This document shows, piece after piece, positions 48,986-58,874 of a DNA stretch of 64,000 nt. The notes under the pieces are model-generated. The model ran no database searches. It was not told the DNA's origin and was given only the letters and a program-made list of their open reading frames with translations. Position 1 is the stretch's first letter, and each line of letters begins with the position of its first letter. A program made the translations under genes and the position numbers. Source of the stretch: Methanobacteriota archaeon (GTDB lineage Archaea; Methanobacteriota; Methanobacteria; Methanobacteriales; Methanobacteriaceae); assembly GCA_023411115.1 (NCBI GenBank), contig JAEYPF010000010.1:1-64000 (forward strand), read 5' to 3'.

Positions 48986-49041
48986 CCGAAATGTTTGCAA
49001 TTTCAGTGATTTAGAGATTACAAATTTAAGCTTAAATTTGT
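48986..49041. repeat. Inverted repeats ending in a 22-nt perfect palindrome
   Basis: Between the GT2 and histidine kinase genes lie a GAAAT/ATTTC inverted repeat, a GTGAT/ATTAC repeat (one wobble pair) and, at 49020-49041, a perfect palindrome with 11-nt arms (ACAAATTTAAG and its complement). The palindrome could be a dimeric operator for the kinase gene or an end-of-transcript hairpin for the GT gene. The rest of the gap is AT-rich. Confidence 0.5.
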
Positions 49042-49125
49042 CCTGTTATTTAAAGAAATGACATATTAATTTTCAATTCTTATTATTTAAATAAATATAA
49101 ATCTTGTTACTACAAAAAAATACTC

Positions 49126-51543
49126 ATGCCAACCAAGATCTTGATTGTAGAGGATGAAGCTATTACTTCACTAGATATTCAAAGATCATTAGAAACTATG
49201 GGTTTTGAAGTGGTTTCAACAGCTTCTAATGGAATAGAATCCATTCAAAAAGCTAGAGACCTTAAACCCGATTTAATACTTATGGATATCATGCTAAAAG
49301 ATGAAATGGATGGTATTGAAGCAGCAGGTAAGATATCAACTTTTTTTGATGTTCCAATAATTTATATCACATCTTATAGTGATGAAAATACTTTTAAAAG
49401 AGCAAAATTAACAAAACCTTATGGATTTATTACTAAACCCTTTAATTATCAAGAATTAAGAGCATCTATTGAAATTGCTATTTATAAGCATGAATTTGAT
49501 AAAAAATTAAAAGAAAGTGAAGCCCGTTTTCATTCACTGTATGAAAATAGTTTTGACGCTATACTCCTAACAAAGCCCAGTGGAGATATTCTTGCAGCTA
49601 ACCCCGCAGCTCAGAAAATATTTGATATGACCGAAGAAGAGATCATTGAAGCTGGAAGGGACGGCATTATTGTTAAGGATGAGAATTTTAAACATGCTTT
49701 TAAAGAAAGAGATGAAAGAGGTAAATTTATAGCTGAATTAGCTGCTAAAAGAAAGGATGGATCCATTTTCCCTATTGAAGCAACTTCAAGTCTCTTTACA
49801 GATAAAGATGGGTCTGTTAAAACAAGCATGATAATAAGAGACATTACCAAACGTAAAAAAGCTGAAGAAAATTTCCGTAAGGAGGTAAAACGAGAAAGTT
49901 TTCTCCTTGATCTTTACAAAAAAGCACCTAATCTTACAGATAATGAACTATACGACTGCGCACTGGATCATGCAGTCAGCCTCACCGACAGTACTATTGG
50001 GTTTTTTCATTTAATTTCCGATGACCAAAAAAATATTATTTTAAATTCATGGAATAGTGAAGCTTTAAAAAGATGCAATACTTCGTTTAAAACTCATTAT
50101 CCTGTTGAAAAGGCAGGTAACTGGACTGATTGCATACAAACTAAGGGTCCTGTTGTTTATAATGACTTTAAAAATTCTCCTAACAGAAAAGGGTTTCCAG
50201 AGGGGCATGTACCAGTAAAAAGATTTATCAGCATACCTGTATTTGATGAAAATAAAGTTAAGTGTATTTTTGGTGTAGGAAATAAAATCGGCGAATATGA
50301 TGACCATGATGTAGTCCAGATTCAATCGGTAGCTAATGAATTGTATAGAATCACTAAACAGCGCAATGGAGAACAGGCATTAAAAGATGCTCATGATAAT
50401 TTAGAAAGATTAGTTAAAGAACGAACAGAAGAATTAGAAAAAGCTTACGATGCCTTAAAAGAAAATGAAACTAAGTTCCGTGAACTTTTCAACAAAGCAA
50501 TCGATATGATTAGTTTAACGGAGTTAAACGATGATGGCACAATTAAAGGATATATTGAAGTAAATGAAGCAGGGGTTAAAAGATTAGGTTACAGTAGGGA
50601 CGAATTCTTGAATATGACCTTTTTAGACTTGTATTTAGATAGTTCAAACGTACTGAAAATAATCACAGAGTTACTTGAAAAGGGATATTCAACAGCTGAA
50701 AATGTTCAAGTAACCAAGGATGGAAGGCAGATACCAGTTGAACTTAATACCCGTCTTTTTAAATTAAGAGGAAGAAATGTGATTCTTGTAATTTCTCGTG
50801 ATATTACAGAGCGTAAAAAAACTGATAAAATATTAAATGAAACTATAAAAGAATTAGAGCGTTCTAATGATGAACTTCAAAGATTTGCTTACGTCACTTC
50901 ACATGATCTCCAAGAGCCACTTAGAACTATTGCCAGTTTCACTCAATTACTGGAAAGACGTTACAAAGGTAAACTAGATGAAGATGCTGACGAATTTATG
51001 GATTATATCGTTGAAGCAGCTATCCGCATGAAGCAGATGATTCATGATTTACTTGAATATTCGAGATTAGCTACAAAAAATGGAGAATTTAAATCAGTTA
51101 ACTGTGAAACACTATTAAATAATGTCATAAATGGTTTAAAATTTATGATTGAGGATAGTAATGCCGAAATTACCCATGATTCACTTCCAGAAGTAATGGC
51201 TGATGAAAATCAACTTTATAGAGTGTTCCAAAACCTTTTATCCAATGCAATTAAATTTAGAAAAGAGAATGAACCTCCAAGAATACATATTTCAGCTTCT
51301 ATAGATGAGGAAATGAATGAATACGTATTTTCTTTTTCTGACAATAGCATTGGAATAGATCCACAATATTTTAACCGTATCTTCACCATATTCCAACGGT
51401 TACATACAAGAGATAAATATCAGGGTACTGGAATTGGATTATCAATTGTTAAAAGAATTATTGAACGCCATGAAGGACATATCTGGGTTGAATCAGAACC
51501 AGGAAAAGGTTCAACATTTTATTTTACCCTTCCCAATCTTTGA
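49126..51543 (+). CDS. Hybrid sensor histidine kinase (REC-PAS-GAF-PAS-HisKA-HATPase)
   Basis: An 805-aa soluble kinase. Order: receiver domain with Asp54 (LILMDIMLKDEMDGIEA); PAS near 130-245; GAF near 265-410; a coiled coil near 415-450 (LERLVKERTEELEKAYDALK); PAS near 455-570; HisKA with His593 (YVTSHDLQEPLRTIASF); HATPase to the end, with the N box ENQLYRVFQNLLSNAIKF and G2 box GTGIGLSIVKRII. The G1 box reads DNSIGID where DNGIGID is usual. An N-terminal receiver suggests it takes a signal from another kinase. There are no membrane segments, so it senses inside the cell. No response regulator gene is adjacent. Confidence 0.92.
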   Translation: MPTKILIVEDEAITSLDIQRSLETMGFEVVSTASNGIESIQKARDLKPDLILMDIMLKDEMDGIEAAGKISTFFDVPIIYITSYSDENTFKRAKLTKPYGFITKPFNYQELRASIEIAIYKHEFDKKLKESEARFHSLYENSFDAILLTKPSGDILAANPAAQKIFDMTEEEIIEAGRDGIIVKDENFKHAFKERDERGKFIAELAAKRKDGSIFPIEATSSLFTDKDGSVKTSMIIRDITKRKKAEENFRKEVKRESFLLDLYKKAPNLTDNELYDCALDHAVSLTDSTIGFFHLISDDQKNIILNSWNSEALKRCNTSFKTHYPVEKAGNWTDCIQTKGPVVYNDFKNSPNRKGFPEGHVPVKRFISIPVFDENKVKCIFGVGNKIGEYDDHDVVQIQSVANELYRITKQRNGEQALKDAHDNLERLVKERTEELEKAYDALKENETKFRELFNKAIDMISLTELNDDGTIKGYIEVNEAGVKRLGYSRDEFLNMTFLDLYLDSSNVLKIITELLEKGYSTAENVQVTKDGRQIPVELNTRLFKLRGRNVILVISRDITERKKTDKILNETIKELERSNDELQRFAYVTSHDLQEPLRTIASFTQLLERRYKGKLDEDADEFMDYIVEAAIRMKQMIHDLLEYSRLATKNGEFKSVNCETLLNNVINGLKFMIEDSNAEITHDSLPEVMADENQLYRVFQNLLSNAIKFRKENEPPRIHISASIDEEMNEYVFSFSDNSIGIDPQYFNRIFTIFQRLHTRDKYQGTGIGLSIVKRIIERHEGHIWVESEPGKGSTFYFTLPNL

Positions 51544-51621
51544 TTGGGATGTTTGCAAATTTCCAATTTGCAACCGGAAAAATTGAAAGTTTTTACATGC
51601 TCGAAAATTGTAGATTTTCGA
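51530..51621. repeat. Tandem hairpin array, copy 2
   Basis: Four hairpins with centres near 51540, 51563, 51586 and 51611. They are TCCCAATC around loop TTT (includes the kinase stop codon); TTGCAAATT around TCC; GGAAAAATT around GAA with one mismatch and one G-T pair; and TCGAAAATT around GTA with one G-T pair. Spacing is 23-25 nt, stems about 9 bp and loops 3 nt, as in copy 1. The core AACCGGAAAAATTGAAA is shared with copy 1. The remaining 51622-51906 is AT-rich without recognised features. Confidence 0.78.
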
Positions 51622-51906
51622 CAGCTGCCAAAAACATAAGCTATCAAGATTATCAAAAATGAAATTTGGAAGATTATATATTTAATAACAATCCAGTTTA
51701 AAATGATTCAAATAACTTTTACTGTGGCAAAATGGTTTTAATTTTGATATTTAGGTAAGATAATGATTAGATTTATCAATATTTTATGTATTTATTTCTC
51801 ATTTTCAATTAATTATTTAATTAATGATCATCTAATAACTAATTACAATAATTTTATGCTTATTTTTTAAGCAAATTTAGAGTTAAAATGAACTTTTGTG
51901 AGTATA

Positions 51907-52581
51907 ATGATATATTTTAGAGGTTGCGTAGCAAGAGAAAAACTGAACAACATATCTGAAGCTACAGAAAAAATACTAAAAGCTGCAGATGTTGAATATG
52001 AAATACTGGAAAATGAAACCTGCTGTGGATCCTTTTTACTTAGAACTGGCTTTGTAGACGATGCAAAAGTAGTAATGAAAAATACTTTAAAAGAATTAGA
52101 TGGAGAAAAAATAGTTACTTCATGTGCAGGCTGCTACAAAACTTTTAAAAAAGATTACAAAGAAATTTTAGGCGTTGAACTTGACGTTGTGCATACATCT
52201 CAATTTTTCAATGAATTAATTAAAACTGGAAAACTTGAGGTTGAATTTCTTGATAAAACCGTTACATATCACGATCCATGCCATTTAGGGCGACATCTTG
52301 AGGAATATGACGTTCCAAGAGAAGTTTTAAACAAAATCACTAATTTAGTTGAGATGGAAGCAAATAAAGATAGATCGAGATGCTGCGGCGCAGGAGCGGG
52401 AGTTAAATCTGCATTTCCAGAAATAACTGAGGAAATTGCAAAAATGAGGATAGAAGATGCAGAAAATATTGAAGCTGAAATACTTGTGACCTCATGCCCT
52501 TTCTGTATTTTAAACCTGAAATCAGCAGCAAAAAACAATCAGATCATGGATTTATCTGAATTAATTCTTAAAATTATTTAA
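51907..52581 (+). CDS. CCG-domain (Fe-S) oxidoreductase subunit, LutA/HdrB/GlcF-like
   Basis: A 224-aa soluble protein with two cysteine-rich CCG domains. The first has ENETCCGSFLLRTG and TSCAGCYKTFKKDY; the second has VTYHDPCHLGRHLEEYDVP, RSRCCGAGAGVKSAFPE and VTSCPFCILNL. These motifs bind Fe-S clusters in heterodisulfide reductase B, glycolate oxidase GlcF and LutA. It has no N-terminal ferredoxin. The next gene, 28 nt downstream, carries a LUD domain with ferredoxin motifs, as in lut operons. An in-frame GTG at 51898 is an alternative start. Confidence 0.85.
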   Translation: MIYFRGCVAREKLNNISEATEKILKAADVEYEILENETCCGSFLLRTGFVDDAKVVMKNTLKELDGEKIVTSCAGCYKTFKKDYKEILGVELDVVHTSQFFNELIKTGKLEVEFLDKTVTYHDPCHLGRHLEEYDVPREVLNKITNLVEMEANKDRSRCCGAGAGVKSAFPEITEEIAKMRIEDAENIEAEILVTSCPFCILNLKSAAKNNQIMDLSELILKII

Positions 52582-52609
52582 TTTTACAGGCATATTGGGA
52601 AGTTTAAAA

Positions 52610-53821
52610 ATGGACGATGTTAAATTAAAGGTCCTCCGAAAATCGTTTAATATACTTGAAAATAGAAAAAAGAAACTCTTCAACGATGAAAAGGAGTTTA
52701 TAGATGAACTAAAGGATAATGTAAATGAGATAAGGAATTACAGTGTATCAAACCTTGAAGAGCTTATAGAAACTGCAAAGAGAAAATTTTTGGAAAATGG
52801 AATTGAAGTTATTTTTGCAGAAAATTCTCAGGTGGCACTGAATGAAATTTATAACATAATTCAAGACGAATCCATTATAGCGAAATCCAAATCTAACAAT
52901 GTAAATGAAATAGGGCTTTCAGATTTTTTAAACAACAAAGGGATAGAGGTCGTTGAAACTGACCTTGGAGACAGGATAGTTCAATTGGATAAGGAAAGTA
53001 AAGGTCCTTCCCATCCAATAGGACCAGCTTCGCATTTAGACATCCATAGAATATCTCAGATTGCATCAGAAAAATTTGGAGTAGATGTAAAGCCAGAACC
53101 ACGGCCTATCCTTGATATAATAAAGTACGATATCATTGAAAGGCTTTCAAATTGTAATATTGGCATAACAGGGGCAAACAGCGTAGCTGCTGAAGACGGT
53201 GCCCTGATCATGGTCCATAATGAAGGTAATATCAGCTTAGTATCAATGAAAGATATCCATATAGTAGTAGTAGGAATTGACAAACTTGTAAGGACTATTG
53301 AAGAAGGGATAAGTGTTGTAAAACTTGAAACCATGTTTGCAACTGGAAAAAAAGTCCCGGCATATATTAACGTTATCACATCACCTTCCAAAACAGCCGA
53401 CATTGAACAGGTACTCCTGAATGATATGTATGGTGCAAAGAGAGTTATAGTAATTCTTCTTGATAATGGAAGAAGTGAAGCACTTAAAGAACATAAAGAC
53501 TGTCTTCTGTGTATTGGATGCGGAAGTTGTATAGTTTCATGTCCTGTTTACAATGTTACAGGCCCAGATTTTGGGTATAGAGGATATTTAGGAGGTAGAG
53601 GGGTGGCTTTAAGCCATTTCATAAGGGATAATAAAACATGTTTCGATTCAGGACTCTTCAAATGCACACTATGTGGCCTCTGCACCATCGAATGCCCTGT
53701 TAACATTAAAACAAATGAAATGATTGAAAGGTTAAGGGAAGGATCAGCAAAATCAGGAATTTATCCGGATAAGCATCATGAAACTAAAGAGAAGATCAAA
53801 AAACAGGGATCACCTTTTTAA
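52610..53821 (+). CDS. LUD domain ferredoxin-type protein, LutB-like
   Basis: A 403-aa protein. Residues about 1-290 are a LUD (lactate utilisation) domain with NSVAAEDGALIMVHNEGNIS and the helical LEELIETAKRKFLENGIEVI at the front. Residues about 300-385 hold two 4Fe-4S motifs (CIGCGSCIVSCPVYN and CTLCGLCTIECP). With the CCG-domain protein upstream it forms a LutA-LutB-like unit; bacterial ones oxidise L-lactate, but a third subunit (LutC) is not seen. The true electron donor here is unknown. I chose the ATG at 52610 after GGGAAG. Confidence 0.85.
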   Translation: MDDVKLKVLRKSFNILENRKKKLFNDEKEFIDELKDNVNEIRNYSVSNLEELIETAKRKFLENGIEVIFAENSQVALNEIYNIIQDESIIAKSKSNNVNEIGLSDFLNNKGIEVVETDLGDRIVQLDKESKGPSHPIGPASHLDIHRISQIASEKFGVDVKPEPRPILDIIKYDIIERLSNCNIGITGANSVAAEDGALIMVHNEGNISLVSMKDIHIVVVGIDKLVRTIEEGISVVKLETMFATGKKVPAYINVITSPSKTADIEQVLLNDMYGAKRVIVILLDNGRSEALKEHKDCLLCIGCGSCIVSCPVYNVTGPDFGYRGYLGGRGVALSHFIRDNKTCFDSGLFKCTLCGLCTIECPVNIKTNEMIERLREGSAKSGIYPDKHHETKEKIKKQGSPF

Positions 53822-54018
53822 ATATGAAAAAACACTTATGATATAAAACTTAATTTTAATAAAAAATGATCTAATAGAAATTATATAAAAGACAGTGATA
53901 TATAATTTCGATAAAAGATTAAAATAAATGTAAATCCCAAATTAAGGGATTATATTTTATGATAATTAATCATAGACACTAATAAATATTGATTTGATTA
54001 GAAACGGAGGTATAGAAT

Positions 54019-54732
54019 TTGCTTCTCTTAATAAGCCCAATAAACACCGAAGAAGCACTCGAATCCATTGAAGGCGGTGCAGATATAATCGATGTCAAAA
54101 ATCCAAAAGAAGGTTCACTCGGCGCAAATTTCCCATGGGTCATTAAAAGCGTGAGGGAAATGACCCCTAAAGATATGCTTGTAAGCGCTACATTAGGCGA
54201 TGTTCCATACAAACCAGGTACAGTATCACTTGCAGCCCTTGGTGCTGCAGTCTCTGGAGCAGATTACATTAAAGTGGGATTGTACGGCACAAAAAACTAC
54301 GATGAAGCACTTGAAGTTATGAAAAATGTTGTAAAAACTGTAAGGGATTACAAAGAAGATGCAATAGTGGTTGCATCAGGATATGCTGACGCCCATCGAG
54401 TTGGTGCAGTTGATCCGATGGAAATACCAAAGGTAGCAGCAACTGCAGGTGCAGATGTTGCAATGGTAGATACTGCAGTTAAAGACGGGAAAACTCTATT
54501 TGATTTTATGGATGAAGAAAAGATAACTAAATTCAACGATGAGATTCACGATTATGGATTAAAATCAGCCCTTGCAGGCTCGGTAAAAAAAGATCAGCTT
54601 TTAACCCTGCATCAACTGGGATGTGATGTGGTAGGTATAAGGGGAGCAGCGTGTGTTGGTGGAGATAGGAACTCCGGTAAAATCCATAGGAGTGCTGTAA
54701 GTGAATTGAAAAAGATGATAGAAGACTTTTGA
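54019..54732 (+). CDS. mfnB: (5-formylfuran-3-yl)methyl phosphate synthase (4-HFC-P synthase)
   Basis: A 237-aa TIM-barrel aldolase-like enzyme that joins two glyceraldehyde-3-phosphate molecules into the furan precursor of methanofuran, the C1 carrier of the first step of methanogenesis. Signatures are IIDVKNPKEGSLGANFPWVI (Schiff-base Lys near residue 29), LVSATLGDVPYKPGT, DYIKVGLYG and VVGIRGAACVGGDRNSGKI. Translation starts at TTG (54019-54021), 7 nt after GGAGGT. It supports a methanogen host. It stands alone between the Lut-like pair and guaB. Confidence 0.95.
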   Translation: MLLLISPINTEEALESIEGGADIIDVKNPKEGSLGANFPWVIKSVREMTPKDMLVSATLGDVPYKPGTVSLAALGAAVSGADYIKVGLYGTKNYDEALEVMKNVVKTVRDYKEDAIVVASGYADAHRVGAVDPMEIPKVAATAGADVAMVDTAVKDGKTLFDFMDEEKITKFNDEIHDYGLKSALAGSVKKDQLLTLHQLGCDVVGIRGAACVGGDRNSGKIHRSAVSELKKMIEDF

Positions 54733-54838
54733 AACTTTGGTTTAATGCTATCAAAGTTCAATGGCTTTAAAATTCTGTAAAAATCAATAATAGTATTAAT
54801 TTATTTTGATAAATAGGAAGTTGAAGTGAGGTATTAAA

Positions 54839-56326
<1,488 letters not shown>

Positions 56327-56330
56327 GATA

Positions 56331-56352
56331 AATACTATTTTTTTTATATTTT
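56331..56352 (+). terminator. T-rich tract after guaB
   Basis: A run of eight T (CTATTTTTTTTATATTTT) follows the guaB stop by about 10 nt. Archaeal RNA polymerase often ends at such tracts without a hairpin. Read-through into mobA remains possible. Confidence 0.35.
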
Positions 56353-56389
56353 AATTAGAATCTAAATTATTAATTTTAAAGGAATCTAA

Positions 56390-56983
56390 ATGAAATCCAT
56401 AATAATCCTGTGCGGCGGGAGAAGCCGGAGAATGGGAAAAGATAAAGGTTCACTCATTCTAAATGATAAACCCATGATTCTTCATGTCTTAGATAAAGTT
56501 AAAGATGTTGCAGATGAAGTTATAGTGGTTTTAAGGGATCATAAGCAAGTAGAAAAATATAAAACTATTTTAAAAGATGAAGATGTATCCCTTAAGATAG
56601 TTACAGATGAAATAAAAGATCTTGGACCGCTGATCGGGATTTTAACCGGACTTTCAAAAATTACTTCAGAATATGCCCAGGTTCTGCCGTGTGATTCTCC
56701 TTTTATCTCCAAAGAATTTGTTTTAAAAATGTTCGATATTGCAGAGGATAAAGAATTTGATGCAGTTGTCCCTATATGGGATGATGGACATATTGAGCCC
56801 CTTCATTCTCTTTATAAAAAAGATATAGTAAATATTATCAAGAATCTAATTAAAGAAGAAAAGCTAGATGTTAAGTCTCTTATAACTGATTTAAATGTAG
56901 AATACATCGATGTTGGAAAACTTGATAAGACTACAATGAGTTTTCAAAATATCAACACAATTAAGGACTTTGAGTGTTATTAA
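56390..56983 (+). CDS. mobA: Molybdenum cofactor guanylyltransferase
   Basis: A 197-aa nucleotidyltransferase that adds GMP to molybdopterin, giving the MGD cofactor used by formylmethanofuran and formate dehydrogenases. ILCGGRSRRMGKDKGSLIL is the signature loop with the P-site; ILTGLSKITSEYAQVLPCDS carries the Asp for metal binding; PIWDDGHIEPLHSLYKK is the downstream substrate segment. It has the normal family length. The ribosome site AAAGGAATCTAA is good. It is convergent with the pseudogene fragment and the UDP-sugar dehydrogenase on the minus strand. Confidence 0.93.
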   Translation: MKSIIILCGGRSRRMGKDKGSLILNDKPMILHVLDKVKDVADEVIVVLRDHKQVEKYKTILKDEDVSLKIVTDEIKDLGPLIGILTGLSKITSEYAQVLPCDSPFISKEFVLKMFDIAEDKEFDAVVPIWDDGHIEPLHSLYKKDIVNIIKNLIKEEKLDVKSLITDLNVEYIDVGKLDKTTMSFQNINTIKDFECY

Positions 56984-57283
56984 TCGCTAATAAAATTTGA
57001 CCGTATAACAGAAAATTTTATACTTACCGAGTCAATATCCACTTTTTCTCTCCCTTTTAGCATATTTTTCCTTTGCTAATGATACCTGCCGGTTTCAGTT
57101 TTACTGTTTAGCACGTTTATAACTATATTTCTCATTTCTTCATAATCATTGCATAAATACCCAATTTCCCCATTAAGTTAAAATAATACTTTCATTTAAA
57201 GCTTTTTTTATGACTGTTATTAAGGCAGCATTAACTTCAGAATGTTCAAATCCTATGCATTGTAGTTCACATATTAACATTAT
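56980..57283 (-). pseudogene. Decayed glycosyltransferase (GT4) C-terminal remnant
   Basis: In the gap after mobA the minus strand still reads as the end of a GT-B enzyme: NGEIGYLCNDYEEMRNIVIN from about 57174, then an in-frame TAG, then QRKNMLKGREKVDIDSV and a stop at 56980. The pattern NGExGxL..DxEEM...IxxxLN....REKF is typical of GT4 C-termini. Just upstream, in another frame, is a piece with FEHSEVNAALITVIKKALN after an ATG at 57281-57283. A stop and a frame shift show it is broken. It lies in the glycan region, just downstream of the UDP-sugar dehydrogenase gene. Confidence 0.6.
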
Positions 57284-57286
57284 ATA

Positions 57287-58699
57287 TTATAACCCATTTT
57301 TGGTCTTTTGAGTTCTGTAGTATTGTAAACTTATCATTTCGGGAATAACTTCTGCAGTTACTTCATTAACGGCTCCAATTCCTTTATAACTGAATCCCAT
57401 ATTTTTTAATTTATCTGGTGTAAAAATTCGTCGTCCATCAACTATAATAGGTATCTTCATCAAATTCTTTGCCTTTTCAAAATCAATTAATTTAAACTCA
57501 TCATGACAAGTCATTAAAACCATTACATCGGCACCTTCCAGCGCTCTGTACAGATCGGTCTCTAAAATGCCATAATTTTTGGTATCTTCAACGTATGGAT
57601 CAACAACTGTTACATTGGCACCTTTCCATTGCAGATGTTTAATTAAAGTCAGCGCTGGTGATTCTCTTGTGTCCCCAACATTTTCCTTGTAGGAAAAACC
57701 CAGAATCACTATTTTAGAATTTTTAACAGCCTTTTCATGTTCATTTAATGCGTCCTGAATTAAATTTAGTGTATGAATGGGCATATTATCATTAATTGTC
57801 CTTCCAGCAGCTATAACCTTAGAATGATATCCCAGTTCCTTTGCTTTTTTAACCAGATAATATGGATCAACAGGTAAACAATGGCCCCCAACACCACATC
57901 CGGGATAATAAACATTGAAATTCCATTTTGTTTTAGCGCCGCCAATTACATCCATAATATCAATATCCAGACGCTCAAATATCATTGCAAGTTCGTTCAT
58001 CAAAGCAATATTCAAATCTCTCTGGGTATTTTCAATAACTTTAGCCGCTTCTGTAGTTTTAATATTCCTTAAAATTTTGATATCTTTGTTGATGATAGTC
58101 TTATATAATTGCCTCGTTACCTCTGCCCATTCAGGCGTGATACTCCCAACAATTCTTGCAACGTTTTCAATACTGTGTTTTTTATCCCCCGGATTATATC
58201 TTTCAGGGCAGTAAGCAAGACCAAAGTCTAATCCCGCTTTTAAACCAGATTTTTCTAATATAGGCTGTAAAATCTCTTCTGTAACGCCAGGATATACTGT
58301 AGATTCTAAAATAACAAGTTTACCTTTACCCAGACCTTTAGCAATTTCTTCTCCAGAAGAAATAATTGGAGTGAGATCAGGATCTTTAAATTCATCCACA
58401 GGGGTAGGTACAATAGAAATAATTATATCAGATTTTTCAGTGGCATGCTTTAAATCAGCCGTTGCAGATAACATTTTGTTATCGACAACTTTTGATAACT
58501 TTTGATCAAGATTAAGGTCTTTTATACTGGATATACCCTTATTTATCATGTTTATTTTTTTCTTATTTCTTACAACACCCAGTACATTAAATCCTTTTTC
58601 TGCAAAGAAAATCGCTGTTGGCAATCCAACATAACCAAGCCCAACTATACAAATTTTTGCACTTCTGGTTTTAATTTTCTCAAGTAGAGTTTTATACAT
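57287..58699 (-). CDS. UDP-N-acetyl-D-mannosamine/UDP-glucose-type dehydrogenase
   Basis: A 470-aa NAD-dependent enzyme that oxidises C6 of a UDP-sugar to the uronic acid for surface glycan. CIVGLGYVGLPTAIFFAEKG is the NAD loop; NVARIVGSITPEWAEVTRQL and EAAKVIENTQRDLNIALMNE (here TEAAKVIENTQRD) form the centre; YYPGCGVGGHCLPVDPYYLV has the catalytic Cys; GFSYKENVGDTRESPALTLI is the C-terminal domain. The pattern is closest to WecC (UDP-ManNAc dehydrogenase). I chose the ATG at 58697-58699, after GGTGA. No epimerase gene is seen beside it. Confidence 0.9.
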   Translation of the reverse strand: MYKTLLEKIKTRSAKICIVGLGYVGLPTAIFFAEKGFNVLGVVRNKKKINMINKGISSIKDLNLDQKLSKVVDNKMLSATADLKHATEKSDIIISIVPTPVDEFKDPDLTPIISSGEEIAKGLGKGKLVILESTVYPGVTEEILQPILEKSGLKAGLDFGLAYCPERYNPGDKKHSIENVARIVGSITPEWAEVTRQLYKTIINKDIKILRNIKTTEAAKVIENTQRDLNIALMNELAMIFERLDIDIMDVIGGAKTKWNFNVYYPGCGVGGHCLPVDPYYLVKKAKELGYHSKVIAAGRTINDNMPIHTLNLIQDALNEHEKAVKNSKIVILGFSYKENVGDTRESPALTLIKHLQWKGANVTVVDPYVEDTKNYGILETDLYRALEGADVMVLMTCHDEFKLIDFEKAKNLMKIPIIVDGRRIFTPDKLKNMGFSYKGIGAVNEVTAEVIPEMISLQYYRTQKTKNGL

Positions 58700-58874
58700 T
58701 GAATTCACCATTAAAAGTTAAAAATATATTTATATTAAATAGTATTAAATAGTAATTACTTAATTAATTAATAATATTATATGTTTAGTTAATATTAATT
58801 TTTTTATAAAACTTTGGGCGTTCAATACACAAGAAACTCATATTGCATTATTTTAGAATATAAATTTGGCCAAT

